From: Listeria seeligeri serovar 1/2b str. SLCC3954
GTDB taxonomy: Bacteria > Bacillota > Bacilli > Lactobacillales > Listeriaceae
Assembly: GCF_000027145.1 (NCBI RefSeq)
Contig: NC_013891.1
Coordinates: 2,666,001 to 2,730,000 of the forward strand
Direction: 5' to 3'
DNA length: 64,000 nt
A program made the translations under genes and the position numbers. This document shows positions 44,391 to 52,602 of the stretch, one piece after another. Under the pieces are notes generated by a model. It was not told where the DNA came from, did not search any database, and saw only the letters and a list, made by a program, of their open reading frames with translations. The stretch's first letter is position 1. Each line of letters starts with the position of its first letter.

Positions 44391-45125
44391 ATGATACCGC
44401 TTTTATCCATTGGTGAAATGGCGAAAAAAAGCCAACTTTCTATACAGCGACTGCGCTATTACGACAAAATCGGGCTGTTGGTCCCAGCATTTACTGATCC
44501 TACTTCTGGGTATCGCTATTATGAAGCGGCTCAGGAGGAACAACTGAACTTTATCCAAGCCCTTCAATATATGGGATTTTCTCTGCAAGCAATCAAGCAA
44601 TATCTAAGTCAAAATACTTCTGAAAGCTTACCTGAACTACTTATTAAATATCAACAAAAACTAACAGAAGACGAAGCTCGAATTGCTCGAAAAAAATGGC
44701 TAATTAATCGCTATCAAGGTCTTCTAAAGCGTAATCCTGAAAATACAGAAGCAGTGAAAACCACTCGACTTTTACTAACTGAACCTTTGCAAACAACTAT
44801 ACATTCAACTGTTTTAAATGACCCACTATTTCAGCAAGAAGTTCAAGAGCTGATAAACCGGCTCGGTCTGTCAAAGAGCTATCTCCAGTTCCCTGGTTAC
44901 TTGATACTGGACGACCAAGCTTTTCTATTTATTGAGCTTGATCATTCGGTTAGCACACCTGGAGAACGTTCTTTGCTAGCAAGTAAACGCCATCCTTTTT
45001 GCAAGCCGCAAAACTGGGATTTAAAAACCGCGAGCGAAAATTACTTGTTGCAGGAAACTGTCGCATGGATAGACGGAGAATTAGTTCACGGCTATTCTTA
45101 TGAAACAAATTTATATTTTGAGTGA
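44391..45125 (+). CDS. MerR-family transcriptional regulator with C-terminal effector domain
   Basis: A 244-residue regulator with an N-terminal MerR winged helix (LSIGEMAKKSQLSIQRLRYY, TSGYRYYE) and a coiled-coil dimerisation helix (about 85-115). The C-terminal domain (about 130-244) may bind a ligand as in BmrR/BltR-type proteins. The ATG at 44391 is 9 nt after AAAGG; an ATG nine bases upstream abuts the ribosome site. Divergent from the NagB-like gene, which it probably activates, and followed 52 bp later by a GNAT gene. Confidence 0.88.
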   Translation: MIPLLSIGEMAKKSQLSIQRLRYYDKIGLLVPAFTDPTSGYRYYEAAQEEQLNFIQALQYMGFSLQAIKQYLSQNTSESLPELLIKYQQKLTEDEARIARKKWLINRYQGLLKRNPENTEAVKTTRLLLTEPLQTTIHSTVLNDPLFQQEVQELINRLGLSKSYLQFPGYLILDDQAFLFIELDHSVSTPGERSLLASKRHPFCKPQNWDLKTASENYLLQETVAWIDGELVHGYSYETNLYFE

Positions 45126-45177
45126 CTTTTTCTGAGGAATGGTTATAATAGAAAGAAATAAAGTGGAGGTGAGTGCC

Positions 45178-45624
45178 GTGGAGATCAAACAAATCAAGGC
45201 AAAAGACACTCAAGACATTAGACACCGGGTTCTTCGCCCAGAACAGCCTGAAAGTAATGCAATTTATCCAAACGATGATTTAGAAGGCACTCTTCATTTA
45301 GGGGCTTTTGAAAATGATGTTTTAATTGGAGTTGCGAGTTTTTATCCAGAAAAATCAGCAATCATCATGGTAGCGGATCAGTACCGAATCCGCGGCGTGG
45401 CGGCAGAACGTGGCATGCGCTTGAAAGGTGTAGGCTCGGCGTTACTTGCAACTGGTGAAACAGAAATTTGGAACCGTGGCGCTGAGATTATTTGGTGTAA
45501 CGCACGGATTGTCGCAGTCGGTTTTTATGAAAAACATGGTTATCGTAGAGTCGGCAAATCATTTGTCATTCCTGGAATCGGCGAGCATTATTTAATGACG
45601 AAAGAAAGTCCGATTGGATCATAA
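45178..45624 (+). CDS. GNAT-family N-acetyltransferase
   Basis: A 148-residue acetyl-CoA-dependent acetyltransferase of unknown substrate. The acetyl-CoA motif A is visible as YRIRGVAAERGMRLKGVGSAL with V-x-x-x-x-R-x-x-G-x-G/A spacing, followed by NARIVAVGFYEKHGYRRVG. The GTG at 45178, 8 nt after GGAGG (45165-45169), is chosen over an upstream ATG with no ribosome site. A TATAAT at 45144-45149 gives it a possible own promoter. Confidence 0.88.
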   Translation: MEIKQIKAKDTQDIRHRVLRPEQPESNAIYPNDDLEGTLHLGAFENDVLIGVASFYPEKSAIIMVADQYRIRGVAAERGMRLKGVGSALLATGETEIWNRGAEIIWCNARIVAVGFYEKHGYRRVGKSFVIPGIGEHYLMTKESPIGS

Positions 45625-45775
45625 AAAGGAGATAAGATAGTATTGATAATAAACGGAATAGGGCTTTTTATATTATTCTTACCTCCTCTTGATTAGAGAT
45701 GTTTTTAATACATTACGGTGGTGTATTATTCTTATATACGTTGTGGTTGAGCCATTTAACAACAACCGATAATTT

Positions 45776-46759
45776 ATGTTAGGAGATGTTAATATCTACA
45801 AAGAACTTCTACAAGAAAACTTTAATATCGAAGTAAAATCCATTAAGGTACTAGCAGACCATATGGAATCAAAAGCATATTTAGTAGAGGCACAGACCGG
45901 AAAATATATTTTAAAAGAAGTAAAATCTGATTTTTTAAGCCATCCTGAAAACGAGGGAGCCTTATTAGAATACCTTTATAGCAATGGAATCAATGTTGCA
46001 AGAATAATTCGAACTAAATATAATGAATATCTTTTTAGTAATAGCGAACGCCAATTTCATTTACAGGAATTTATTGATGGTGATATAATTTCTCTAAACA
46101 CTGCTTCAGATTGGTATCTAAAAAAGTCAGCACAAACGCTGGGTGAGATCCAAAGCATATTAAAAGGGTATAAAAAACTGCCAGTATTATTTGATAAGGA
46201 TTTTTTAAGTAAAACTACTGTTATGAATGTTAAACAATCAATACTAGATGGTATTAAACATGCTGAAAAAGAAAATAAAACTTCTCTAATTATTAGATTG
46301 AACGAACGACTAAAACATGTTGAAAGAATTGCTTGTTTTGAGTTTGACCTAAATAAATTAACATACTCCAATTCTCATGGAGACTATTATGTAAATCAAG
46401 TCATCAAACGCAATAAGGAATTAATAACAATTGACTGGACAGGTGCATGTTTCCTCCCAGCCTGCTTCGAAGTATTAATGTCTTATACTTATGCTGAACC
46501 TTCATGTAAGAATGGCACGATTAATATTGAAAGATTTAAAACTTATTTAAACGAGTACTTAAAGTATTTTTCATTATCCAGCTACGATTTAAAAATAATG
46601 CCATACTTTTATTATTATCAATTATGTACTTGTAACTTCATCCCACCATATGATGAGTTGCCCAATGATTATCAGCAAATTGCTAAGCTTTGTGATAATC
46701 TTATGGACTGGCTATATATAAATGTTGACAATTTGTCGAATGATTTGTTAGCATTATAA
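45776..46759 (+). CDS. APH/CotS-type small-molecule kinase-like protein
   Basis: A 327-residue protein of the aminoglycoside/choline phosphotransferase fold: an N-lobe with AYLVEAQTGKYILKEV, the catalytic HGDYYVNQ (HGDxxxxN form) and the metal-binding TIDWTGA. Known relatives include spore-coat CotS and antibiotic or sugar kinases; the substrate here is unknown. The sequence is markedly A+T-rich. No ribosome site is seen before the ATG; TTAGGAG lies just inside the frame without an ATG, GTG or TTG at proper distance, so the start is uncertain. Ends at its own terminator. Probably acquired. Confidence 0.75.
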   Translation: MLGDVNIYKELLQENFNIEVKSIKVLADHMESKAYLVEAQTGKYILKEVKSDFLSHPENEGALLEYLYSNGINVARIIRTKYNEYLFSNSERQFHLQEFIDGDIISLNTASDWYLKKSAQTLGEIQSILKGYKKLPVLFDKDFLSKTTVMNVKQSILDGIKHAEKENKTSLIIRLNERLKHVERIACFEFDLNKLTYSNSHGDYYVNQVIKRNKELITIDWTGACFLPACFEVLMSYTYAEPSCKNGTINIERFKTYLNEYLKYFSLSSYDLKIMPYFYYYQLCTCNFIPPYDELPNDYQQIAKLCDNLMDWLYINVDNLSNDLLAL

Positions 46760-46762
46760 ACA

Positions 46763-46811
46763 AAAATAACTATCTAAACCAATTTTGTCCAAAGGTTAGA
46801 TAGTTATTTTA
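46763..46811 (+). terminator. terminator after the APH-like gene
   Basis: AAAATAACTATCTAA and TTAGATAGTTATTTT arms with a bulge, then a T-rich tail. Confidence 0.85.
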
Positions 46812-46879
46812 GTTTTAATACGATAGCTAACGTCTTTTTTGATATTATTGAAACTCAAAGCCAACTATAATGCTTTCTT

Positions 46880-47323
46880 TTATAATTTCGAATAAGGTTG
46901 CGAATGAAGCATCCATGAAATTCCATATGCATCTACGAATTGTCCCATTTTTCCGCCCCAGAATTGTTCTGCGTATGGTAAAGTAATGGTTACTTTTCCA
47001 GATGAACTCACCTTTTCATAAAAAGCTTCTGCCTCCGCTACGGCCACCGGATCTTCATTATCTAAGTCTAGCATAATAGAAATCTGATTTGTCGCTGAAA
47101 CTGGTTTTCCAAATGAATCTGAGCAAAATAAATTAGCACCAAGTACAGTAAATCCGCCATGAACTGTGGTGTTTTCAAGGTCATCTTTCGGAATGCCAAA
47201 CATCTCACTTTGTTCTTCACCAACAGGTAAGCGTGTGATATTCGTCGCTCCAAATACTTCTTCATAATAACCTAAAGCCTCTTTTGCATTATCAAAAGCC
47301 AAATACGGGTACAACTTTGCCAT
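46880..47323 (-). CDS. VOC/PhnB-type glyoxalase-fold protein
   Basis: A 147-residue vicinal-oxygen-chelate protein of the PhnB-like group: KLYPYLAFDNAKEALGYYEE at the start, FTVLGANLFCSDSFG in the middle and the C-terminal WGGKMGQFVDAYGISWML segment typical of these proteins. Metal-dependent catalysis or ligand binding is possible; substrate unknown. AGGAGTG lies upstream of the ATG. Single gene. Confidence 0.85.
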   Translation of the reverse strand: MAKLYPYLAFDNAKEALGYYEEVFGATNITRLPVGEEQSEMFGIPKDDLENTTVHGGFTVLGANLFCSDSFGKPVSATNQISIMLDLDNEDPVAVAEAEAFYEKVSSSGKVTITLPYAEQFWGGKMGQFVDAYGISWMLHSQPYSKL

Positions 47324-47375
47324 AAAAAATCACTCCTTCATTTTTCCCAAGCACAAATAATTAAAATACCTTGGA

Positions 47376-48728
47376 TTAAACTAGTTCAGGGTTTTTGAAT
47401 ATCCGACGCCAAGTTTTACTCATAATTATAACACATACTGTAAATGCACCCAAATCTGCAAGCGGGAAGGCGTACCAAATCCCGTTCAAACCAAAGAAGT
47501 GCGGTAAAATGAGTAGTAGCGGCACTAAACAGATAATCTGACGCATTAACGAAATAATAAATGAAATCCGCGCTCGACCAAGTGCTTGATATAGCCCGCC
47601 ACAGACAATTTGGAACCCGATTGTTGGTGCAGCTAAAAGCATAAATCTAACCGCAGTCGTTCCTTCAGCAATCAGTTCTGGGTCGTTTGAGAAAATCCGG
47701 ACAAGCATTCCTGGGAAAATTTCGACCAAGCCCCAAGCAATCAAAGACATTACTGTTGCTGCAAACATGGAAACTTTAACAGCTTTCATTACGCGTTCAA
47801 ATTGTCTCGATCCATAGTTGAAACCGACAATCGGCTGCATCCCTTGTGTTACCCCGTTTATCGGCATAATCACGAATGAAGCAATCCGGTTGGCAATTCC
47901 ATAAACCGCAATAGCAAGCGTGCCACCATAAATATTAAGCATCCAGTTTACCGCGATTGTAACGATACTCCCTGCTGACATCATAATAAATGACGGGAAC
48001 CCAATCGCCATAATCCGACGAATCAGCGGGAAATCCATCCGAAAAGTTATCCCCTTTAGAGATAAAGTACTTTTCCCTGATAAAAAGTAAATTAAGAGCC
48101 AAACTGCCCCAACTGCCTGTGCAATTACCGTTGCAAGCGCTGAACCACGAACGCCCATACCAAATCCCATAATAAAAATCGGATTTAAAATCATATTCAA
48201 AATAGCAGAAATCACCATCGTTAACATCGCCGTTCTCGCATTACCTTCCGAGCGAACGATATTATTCATCGCCATTGCGAAAGTCTGGAATACAGCTCCA
48301 AGCAAAATAACTGACAAGAAATCCTTGGCAATATCGTGAATATCCGCTGGCGCACCAAAAAGTGTAATCAGTGGATCTAAGAAAACAAATGTAATAATAG
48401 CAATAAAAATACTAGATAATACAACTAACCAAATAACTTGGTGAAATACTTTATTCGCCTGACCTTGTTCCCCTGCACCAAGCGAACGAGAAATAATCGA
48501 GGCACCACCAATTCCAAACATTGCGGCCATCGCCATCAATATCATTTGAACTGGAAATGCAATCGAAAGTGCTGCAACACCAGATGGCCCAACCCCATAA
48601 GATACAAAAATCGTATCAACAATATTATACATTCCCATAACAAACATTCCGATAAACGCCGGAACTGAGAGTCGTGCCATGAGTGATGGAATGCTATCTT
48701 CGCCTAATCGTTTACTTTGTTCTTTCAT
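47376..48728 (-). CDS. MATE-family multidrug/toxin efflux transporter
   Basis: A 450-residue transporter with twelve predicted helices in two MatE halves (first half from LGEDSIPSLMARLSVPAFIG; second from IRRIMAIGFPSFIMM). Sodium- or proton-driven export of cationic compounds is the family role, similar to MepA-type pumps. It overlaps the upstream MarR gene by 4 nt (ATGA), so the pair is one transcript, and MarR control is likely, as in the MepR-MepA pair. Confidence 0.93.
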   Translation of the reverse strand: MKEQSKRLGEDSIPSLMARLSVPAFIGMFVMGMYNIVDTIFVSYGVGPSGVAALSIAFPVQMILMAMAAMFGIGGASIISRSLGAGEQGQANKVFHQVIWLVVLSSIFIAIITFVFLDPLITLFGAPADIHDIAKDFLSVILLGAVFQTFAMAMNNIVRSEGNARTAMLTMVISAILNMILNPIFIMGFGMGVRGSALATVIAQAVGAVWLLIYFLSGKSTLSLKGITFRMDFPLIRRIMAIGFPSFIMMSAGSIVTIAVNWMLNIYGGTLAIAVYGIANRIASFVIMPINGVTQGMQPIVGFNYGSRQFERVMKAVKVSMFAATVMSLIAWGLVEIFPGMLVRIFSNDPELIAEGTTAVRFMLLAAPTIGFQIVCGGLYQALGRARISFIISLMRQIICLVPLLLILPHFFGLNGIWYAFPLADLGAFTVCVIIMSKTWRRIFKNPELV

Positions 48729-49174
48729 GCCATATCTCCTCCTTCAACTGCAATAATCGCATTATCTGACAATCTTCCAAGCAACTGAAACAAGCTATCT
48801 TGCTCAGCTTCACTAAAACCAGCTGTTAACATCGTAGACCAATCAGCTGTCGTTTCTTCAATTAATTCGCGCATCATAAAGCCTTTTTCCGTAACAAAAA
48901 TACGCTGAATTCGCCGATCTTTTACATCTATTTCCCGCCGAATCATTCCTAGTTCTTCTAATCGTTTAATATGCCTCGTTACACTAGCTTTATCCACCAT
49001 AAAACGCTTAGCCATTGATTCTTGAGAGATACCATCTTCTTTATAAAGCGTCCATAAATAACGTAATTGACCTATATTAAGACCCGTTTTAAGTAATTTT
49101 TTGTTTTTAAAAGTACTTTCAGAACGATGAATAATCGCGATGGCTTTTGCTAAACTTTCTTGTCTATCTGCCAT
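48725..49174 (-). CDS. MarR-family repressor of the MATE pump
   Basis: A 149-residue winged-helix regulator: recognition region GISQESMAKRFMVDKASVTRHIKRLEE (about residues 50-76, split as GISQESMAKRF and VDKASVTRHIKRLEE) and wing VKDRRIQRIFVTEKG. The ATG at 49174 is 8 nt after GGAG; a GTG two codons upstream lies too close. Two GTTGACNNNGCAAC operators overlap its promoter, which supports autorepression and control of the downstream MATE gene. Confidence 0.92.
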   Translation of the reverse strand: MADRQESLAKAIAIIHRSESTFKNKKLLKTGLNIGQLRYLWTLYKEDGISQESMAKRFMVDKASVTRHIKRLEELGMIRREIDVKDRRIQRIFVTEKGFMMRELIEETTADWSTMLTAGFSEAEQDSLFQLLGRLSDNAIIAVEGGDMA

Positions 49175-49212
49175 ACCCACTTCTCCTCATAAAAAAATCC
49201 GCCACATAATTA

Positions 49213-49265
49213 GTTGCGGCGTCAACCATTAATTAGTATACCAATAATTTAGTTGACTATGCAAC
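49213..49265 (-). promoter_or_regulatory. MarR/MATE promoter with twin operators
   Basis: TTGCAT (49259-49264) and TATACT (49235-49240) are 18 bp apart on the minus strand. Two identical-consensus sites occur: GTTGACTATGCAAC (49252-49265, covering the -35) and GTTGACGCCGCAAC on the minus strand (49213-49226, just past the start of transcription). Confidence 0.78.
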
Positions 49266-49270
49266 CTTTT

Positions 49271-49284
49271 ATTTCCCGGGTAAT
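49271..49284. promoter_or_regulatory. Noc-binding-site-like motif
   Basis: ATTTCCCGGGTAAT matches the 14-bp Noc (nucleoid occlusion) site ATTTCCCGGGAAAT at 13 positions. It lies between the MarR operators and the PucR-like gene. Confidence 0.55.
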
Positions 49285-49344
49285 AATTTGACTTCCTATC
49301 TTTCTTTTGTAAAAATAAAGGTTAGAGAAGGGGTGCTATCCGCC

Positions 49345-50232
49345 GTGCATATTAAAATATTAAAAAATAGATATCCCAATATAGTCGTTTCAAAAAATCC
49401 GATTAAACCAACTGCTCAAGTGATTTCTTTTTTTGAAGAACCATATTATTTTACGATTCCTAAAAACAATCTTTCGGAAGAAGAAACAACCTTATTAAAA
49501 ACATTATTTCCCGAGCCATTGCCAAAATTTCATAAAGAATCCACGCAATTTTGGTTCGATTTACTATTTGGCAATGGGGAACTTTCTATTCCAAACGAAA
49601 ATGACGCTTATAGAATAACGCAATTTCACCTTAGGACTGACGCCACTAAAAGCATGCTACAAGAATGGCAAAAAGCTTTACTTAGTTTCTTTAGTCCGGA
49701 AGCTGAATTAGTTATGTTTTCGAGTCACTACGGTGTGATTGTTGAAAAATCTGCTAGCTCTCTTATCGGTGAGGAAGAACTGGAAGCTGTTGCTAGTACT
49801 CTTGAAAATGATTTTTATATTCAAGCCACTTTTTTCATGGGGCTATTCCACCCGTTAAATATGCACCTTCGTGATTTGTTCGCGGAAGAACGAGCAATTT
49901 TCAATTATAAAAACCGCTCGATTGTTCAAACCGTTGCCTCTGAAAGTTTAAAAGTAATCGCCCTAAGAATGAAAGAAAGTTTAATTACTAATGAACTTAA
50001 AAACTTTTTTAATCAGGATGACACATGGATTCCACTGATTCATACGTTATTTAAGAATCAAGGAAATATTAGTCTAACTGCCAAAGAACTCTTTATGCAC
50101 CGTAACACGATTCAATATCGTTTGGACAAATTTCATGAACAAACAAACCTTTCCCTTCGTAAAATGGATGGACTGCTTCTAGCTTATCTAGCTACTCTCC
50201 AAGTTAATACTAAAAACAGCGACCAAGATTAA
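49345..50232 (+). CDS. PucR/CdaR-type regulator with C-terminal helix-turn-helix
   Basis: A 295-residue protein whose C-terminus carries the HTH_30 signature LTAKELFMHRNTIQYRLDKF (about residues 254-273), as in PucR, CdaR and sugar-diacid regulators. The N-terminal 230 residues have no recognisable domain. The GTG at 49345 is the first start with a ribosome-site-like AAGGGG upstream (11 nt); a TTG frame back to 49288 lacks one. The target is unknown; it lies just before the SDR/MerR pair. Confidence 0.78.
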   Translation: MHIKILKNRYPNIVVSKNPIKPTAQVISFFEEPYYFTIPKNNLSEEETTLLKTLFPEPLPKFHKESTQFWFDLLFGNGELSIPNENDAYRITQFHLRTDATKSMLQEWQKALLSFFSPEAELVMFSSHYGVIVEKSASSLIGEEELEAVASTLENDFYIQATFFMGLFHPLNMHLRDLFAEERAIFNYKNRSIVQTVASESLKVIALRMKESLITNELKNFFNQDDTWIPLIHTLFKNQGNISLTAKELFMHRNTIQYRLDKFHEQTNLSLRKMDGLLLAYLATLQVNTKNSDQD

Positions 50233-50258
50233 ACTCACTTGCTTGCTGTTTTTTTCGC

Positions 50259-50289
50259 TTGACTTAAAGTGCACTCCAAGGATTAAAAT
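50259..50289 (+). promoter_or_regulatory. MerR-type promoter of the SDR-MerR pair
   Basis: TTGACT (50259-50264) and TAAAAT (50284-50289) are separated by 19 bp containing TTAAAGTGCACTCCAAG-type dyad sequence, close to AdhR-class operators (CTTGGAGTT...). Autoregulation by the MerR gene at 51091 is likely. Confidence 0.72.
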
Positions 50290-50320
50290 TAAATTATCAA
50301 ACGAGCAAAGGAGAATGGAA

Positions 50321-51067
50321 ATGGTAAAAAAAGATAAAGTAATCGTAATCACAGGTGCATCCAGTGGAATCGGTGAAGCGACCGCCAAACTTTTAGCTGA
50401 ACAAGGTAACAAAGTTGTTCTAGGTGCTCGTAGAAAAGAAAATTTAGAACGAATTACGAGCGATATTAAGACAAGTGGCGGCGAGGCAGTTTTCCAAATA
50501 ACAGATGTGACTAAACAAGATGATGTAGAAGCATTAGCCAAGTTAGCGCTAGATGAATTTAAACAGATTGATGTTTGGATTAATAATGCGGGCTTGATGC
50601 CGCACTCCACTTTTGATAAATTAAAAGTAAATGAATGGGATCAGATGGTTGACGTTAATATTAAAGGGGTGCTTTACGGGATTGCAGCGGCACTTCCAGC
50701 GATGCGCCAACGAAAGACTGGACACTTTATTAATTTATCATCTGTAGCAGGTCACCAAACACATCCGGGTGGTGGCGTTTATAGTGGTACTAAATACGCT
50801 GTTCGTGCCATTAGTGAGGCACTTCGACAAGAGGAAGCCGCCGCTAAGAGCAATATCCGTGTAACGATTATTTCTCCTGGAGCTATCGCAACTGAATTAC
50901 CTAACACCATTACAGATGAAGATTTAAAAGGTGGGATTGATCAACTTTACGATTCTGTTGCCATTAGTCCTGACAGAGTTGCTGAAACAATCCTTTTCGC
51001 CATCAATACACCTGAAGACACAACCATGAATGAAATCCTCTTACGCCCAACTATTCAGCAACCATGA
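50321..51067 (+). CDS. short-chain dehydrogenase/reductase
   Basis: A 248-residue classical SDR: NAD(P)-binding TGASSGIG, NNAG, catalytic Ser in NLSSVAG and Tyr-x-x-x-Lys in VYSGTKYAV. Arg residues after the second strand (GARRKEN) suggest NADP preference. The ATG at 50321 is 7 nt after AAGGAG (50308-50313); an ATG at 50315 is too close. Paired with an AdhR-like MerR gene, so an aldehyde or electrophile reductase role is plausible. Confidence 0.92.
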   Translation: MVKKDKVIVITGASSGIGEATAKLLAEQGNKVVLGARRKENLERITSDIKTSGGEAVFQITDVTKQDDVEALAKLALDEFKQIDVWINNAGLMPHSTFDKLKVNEWDQMVDVNIKGVLYGIAAALPAMRQRKTGHFINLSSVAGHQTHPGGGVYSGTKYAVRAISEALRQEEAAAKSNIRVTIISPGAIATELPNTITDEDLKGGIDQLYDSVAISPDRVAETILFAINTPEDTTMNEILLRPTIQQP

Positions 51068-51090
51068 TTCCAAGTATAGGAGTGAAAATA

Positions 51091-51471
51091 ATGAACATTA
51101 AAGAAGCCAGTGAAAAAACTGGGGTTTCCGCTGACACAATTCGTTATTATGAGCGAATCGGCTTAATTCCACGCGTTAGTCGTAATGAAAACGGAGTGCG
51201 CAAATTCGATGATGAAGATTTGCGTTGGATTGATTTTAGCCGCCAAATGCGTCGAGCCGGAATGTCAATTGAAGCCTTAATTGATTATTTATCCCTTTTT
51301 CGTGAAGGAGAAAAAACGCTTGAACCGCGGATGGAACTGCTTAAAGAACAACGCGCAGAACTAAAAGATCGGATTGATATGATGCAAGAAGCGCTAGAAC
51401 GACTCGATTTTAAAATTGAAAACTACGACACACATCTTATTCCAGCTCAAAAAAGATTAAAAGAATTTTAA
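51091..51471 (+). CDS. MerR-family regulator, AdhR-like
   Basis: A 126-residue short MerR regulator: MNIKEASEKTGVSADTIRYY, ENGVRKFDDEDL wing and a C-terminal coiled coil (about 80-120) with no long effector domain, as in the aldehyde-responsive AdhR/NmlR group. It has no Cys residue, so it cannot use the thiol switch reported for B. subtilis AdhR. GGAGTG lies 6 nt before the ATG. Co-transcribed with the SDR. Confidence 0.9.
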   Translation: MNIKEASEKTGVSADTIRYYERIGLIPRVSRNENGVRKFDDEDLRWIDFSRQMRRAGMSIEALIDYLSLFREGEKTLEPRMELLKEQRAELKDRIDMMQEALERLDFKIENYDTHLIPAQKRLKEF

Positions 51472-51482
51472 AACAAAAAAAT

Positions 51483-51522
51483 AACCCGCAAACTTTTTTA
51501 TTGAGGTTTGTGGGTTTTTTTA
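51483..51522. terminator. bidirectional terminator
   Basis: AACCCGCAAAC and GTTTGTGGGTT arms (one G-U) with T- and A-runs, between convergent MerR and HAD genes. Confidence 0.88.
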
Positions 51523-52134
51523 TTATTTTATTACGTAAGCTAAAATATCTTCTGGTTTTTCAAAAACATACTCAGCTGCTTCAAATCCTTCTGTTGATTT
51601 TGCTCCCCAAAGCGCCAAGCCAAAATGAACGCCTGCCGCATGAGCACATTTCATATCATAAGAAGAATCGCCAATATAAATGACTTCATGTGGTTCGCGC
51701 TCCAGAAGTTCTAGGCTTTTAAGTAGCGGGTCTGGATGCGGTTTGTGATTTTCAGTATCACTTGCACACACAATCGCCTCAAAATGATCATGAATCCCAA
51801 ACGGATAAAACCCTTTGTCCATCTCTAGCGAATTTTTAGAAGTTACTACACCACTTTCCGGAATCGCATGAAGCACCTTATGAATCCCATCAAAAACTTC
51901 AACTTCATCAATAAAAGAGGCTTCTCGTTCAATCCACTTATCTAATATTCGCTCTTCATCTAAAACATTTAGTTGGGCAACTGCCGCCGCACCAGTAATT
52001 CCTAACACAAAACGCAACTCATCTAAATCATAAGTTAAGCCTTCCTCCGCCAAAACCGCTTGAAGTGAATGTAAAACTGCTCTTTCAGTATCCAAAATCG
52101 TTCCATCTACATCAAAAATAATTGTTTTATACAT
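51523..52134 (-). CDS. HAD-superfamily phosphatase (PGP/beta-PGM-like)
   Basis: A 203-residue subclass I HAD hydrolase: motif I IIFDVDGTILDTE, motif II VVTSKNS, motif III Lys in HKPHPDPLL, and motif IV YIGDSSYDMKCA. Likely phosphoglycolate-phosphatase-like, substrate unproven. The ATG at 52134 follows AGGAGGAG directly; a long in-frame extension upstream overlaps the next gene and is rejected. It follows the 121-residue gene by 16 nt. Confidence 0.9.
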   Translation of the reverse strand: MYKTIIFDVDGTILDTERAVLHSLQAVLAEEGLTYDLDELRFVLGITGAAAVAQLNVLDEERILDKWIEREASFIDEVEVFDGIHKVLHAIPESGVVTSKNSLEMDKGFYPFGIHDHFEAIVCASDTENHKPHPDPLLKSLELLEREPHEVIYIGDSSYDMKCAHAAGVHFGLALWGAKSTEGFEAAEYVFEKPEDILAYVIK

Positions 52135-52150
52135 GAAAACTCCTCCTTCA

Positions 52151-52516
52151 TCATTGAGCAAAATTGTGATAGTGGTGAGTTGTGTAGCTAGCTTTTTCTG
52201 AGTTTTTTTCTTTCTTGAAATCAGCGCCATTTAAGCCCTTATTCTCAAGTAATCCCTTAAATTCACGTAAGTTTCCATAAGTATTTTCATTTATTTCAAA
52301 TTGAATATTATCACAACTAAATGTTAAGCTAAGTTCATTTTCTTCGTCCGTTATCGTAATATTTCGCAGTTTTGCAACTGGAAATGTTTGCCGTTTTTTC
52401 ATACCTAAGCTGAAGTTCTGGTCAAAAACAAGATAATCTCTATCGATGTAAAACTCTCCAAATTGATATTCCAGTCCTAGAGTTGAGTAAATCTTGCATG
52501 TGCCTTCAAGTTTCAT
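52151..52516 (-). CDS. hypothetical protein with PH/GRAM-like N-terminal fold
   Basis: A 121-residue soluble protein rich in beta strands (KLEGTCKIYSTLGLEYQFGE at the start; YLVFDQNFSLGMKKRQTFPV) with a Lys- and His-rich tail (HHYHNFAQ). The strand pattern resembles bacterial PH or GRAM domains, but I cannot assign a family. The ATG at 52516 is 8 nt after GGAGG. Co-transcribed with the HAD gene. Confidence 0.7.
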   Translation of the reverse strand: MKLEGTCKIYSTLGLEYQFGEFYIDRDYLVFDQNFSLGMKKRQTFPVAKLRNITITDEENELSLTFSCDNIQFEINENTYGNLREFKGLLENKGLNGADFKKEKNSEKASYTTHHYHNFAQ

Positions 52517-52559
52517 ACCATTCGCCTCCTTCATCACCTTATATATTAGTTTTAAATGA

Positions 52560-52573
52560 TGAAATGGGTTTCA
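52560..52573 (-). promoter_or_regulatory. cre/LacI-type palindrome
   Basis: TGAAATGGGTTTCA (ATGAAA/TTTCAT arms) matches cre except for the central C. It lies upstream of the hypothetical gene and just beyond the stop of the LacI gene, so either CcpA or that LacI protein could use it. Confidence 0.4.
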
Positions 52574-52602
52574 TGTCAAGCAATTCATTGAAAAAAGTTT
52601 TT

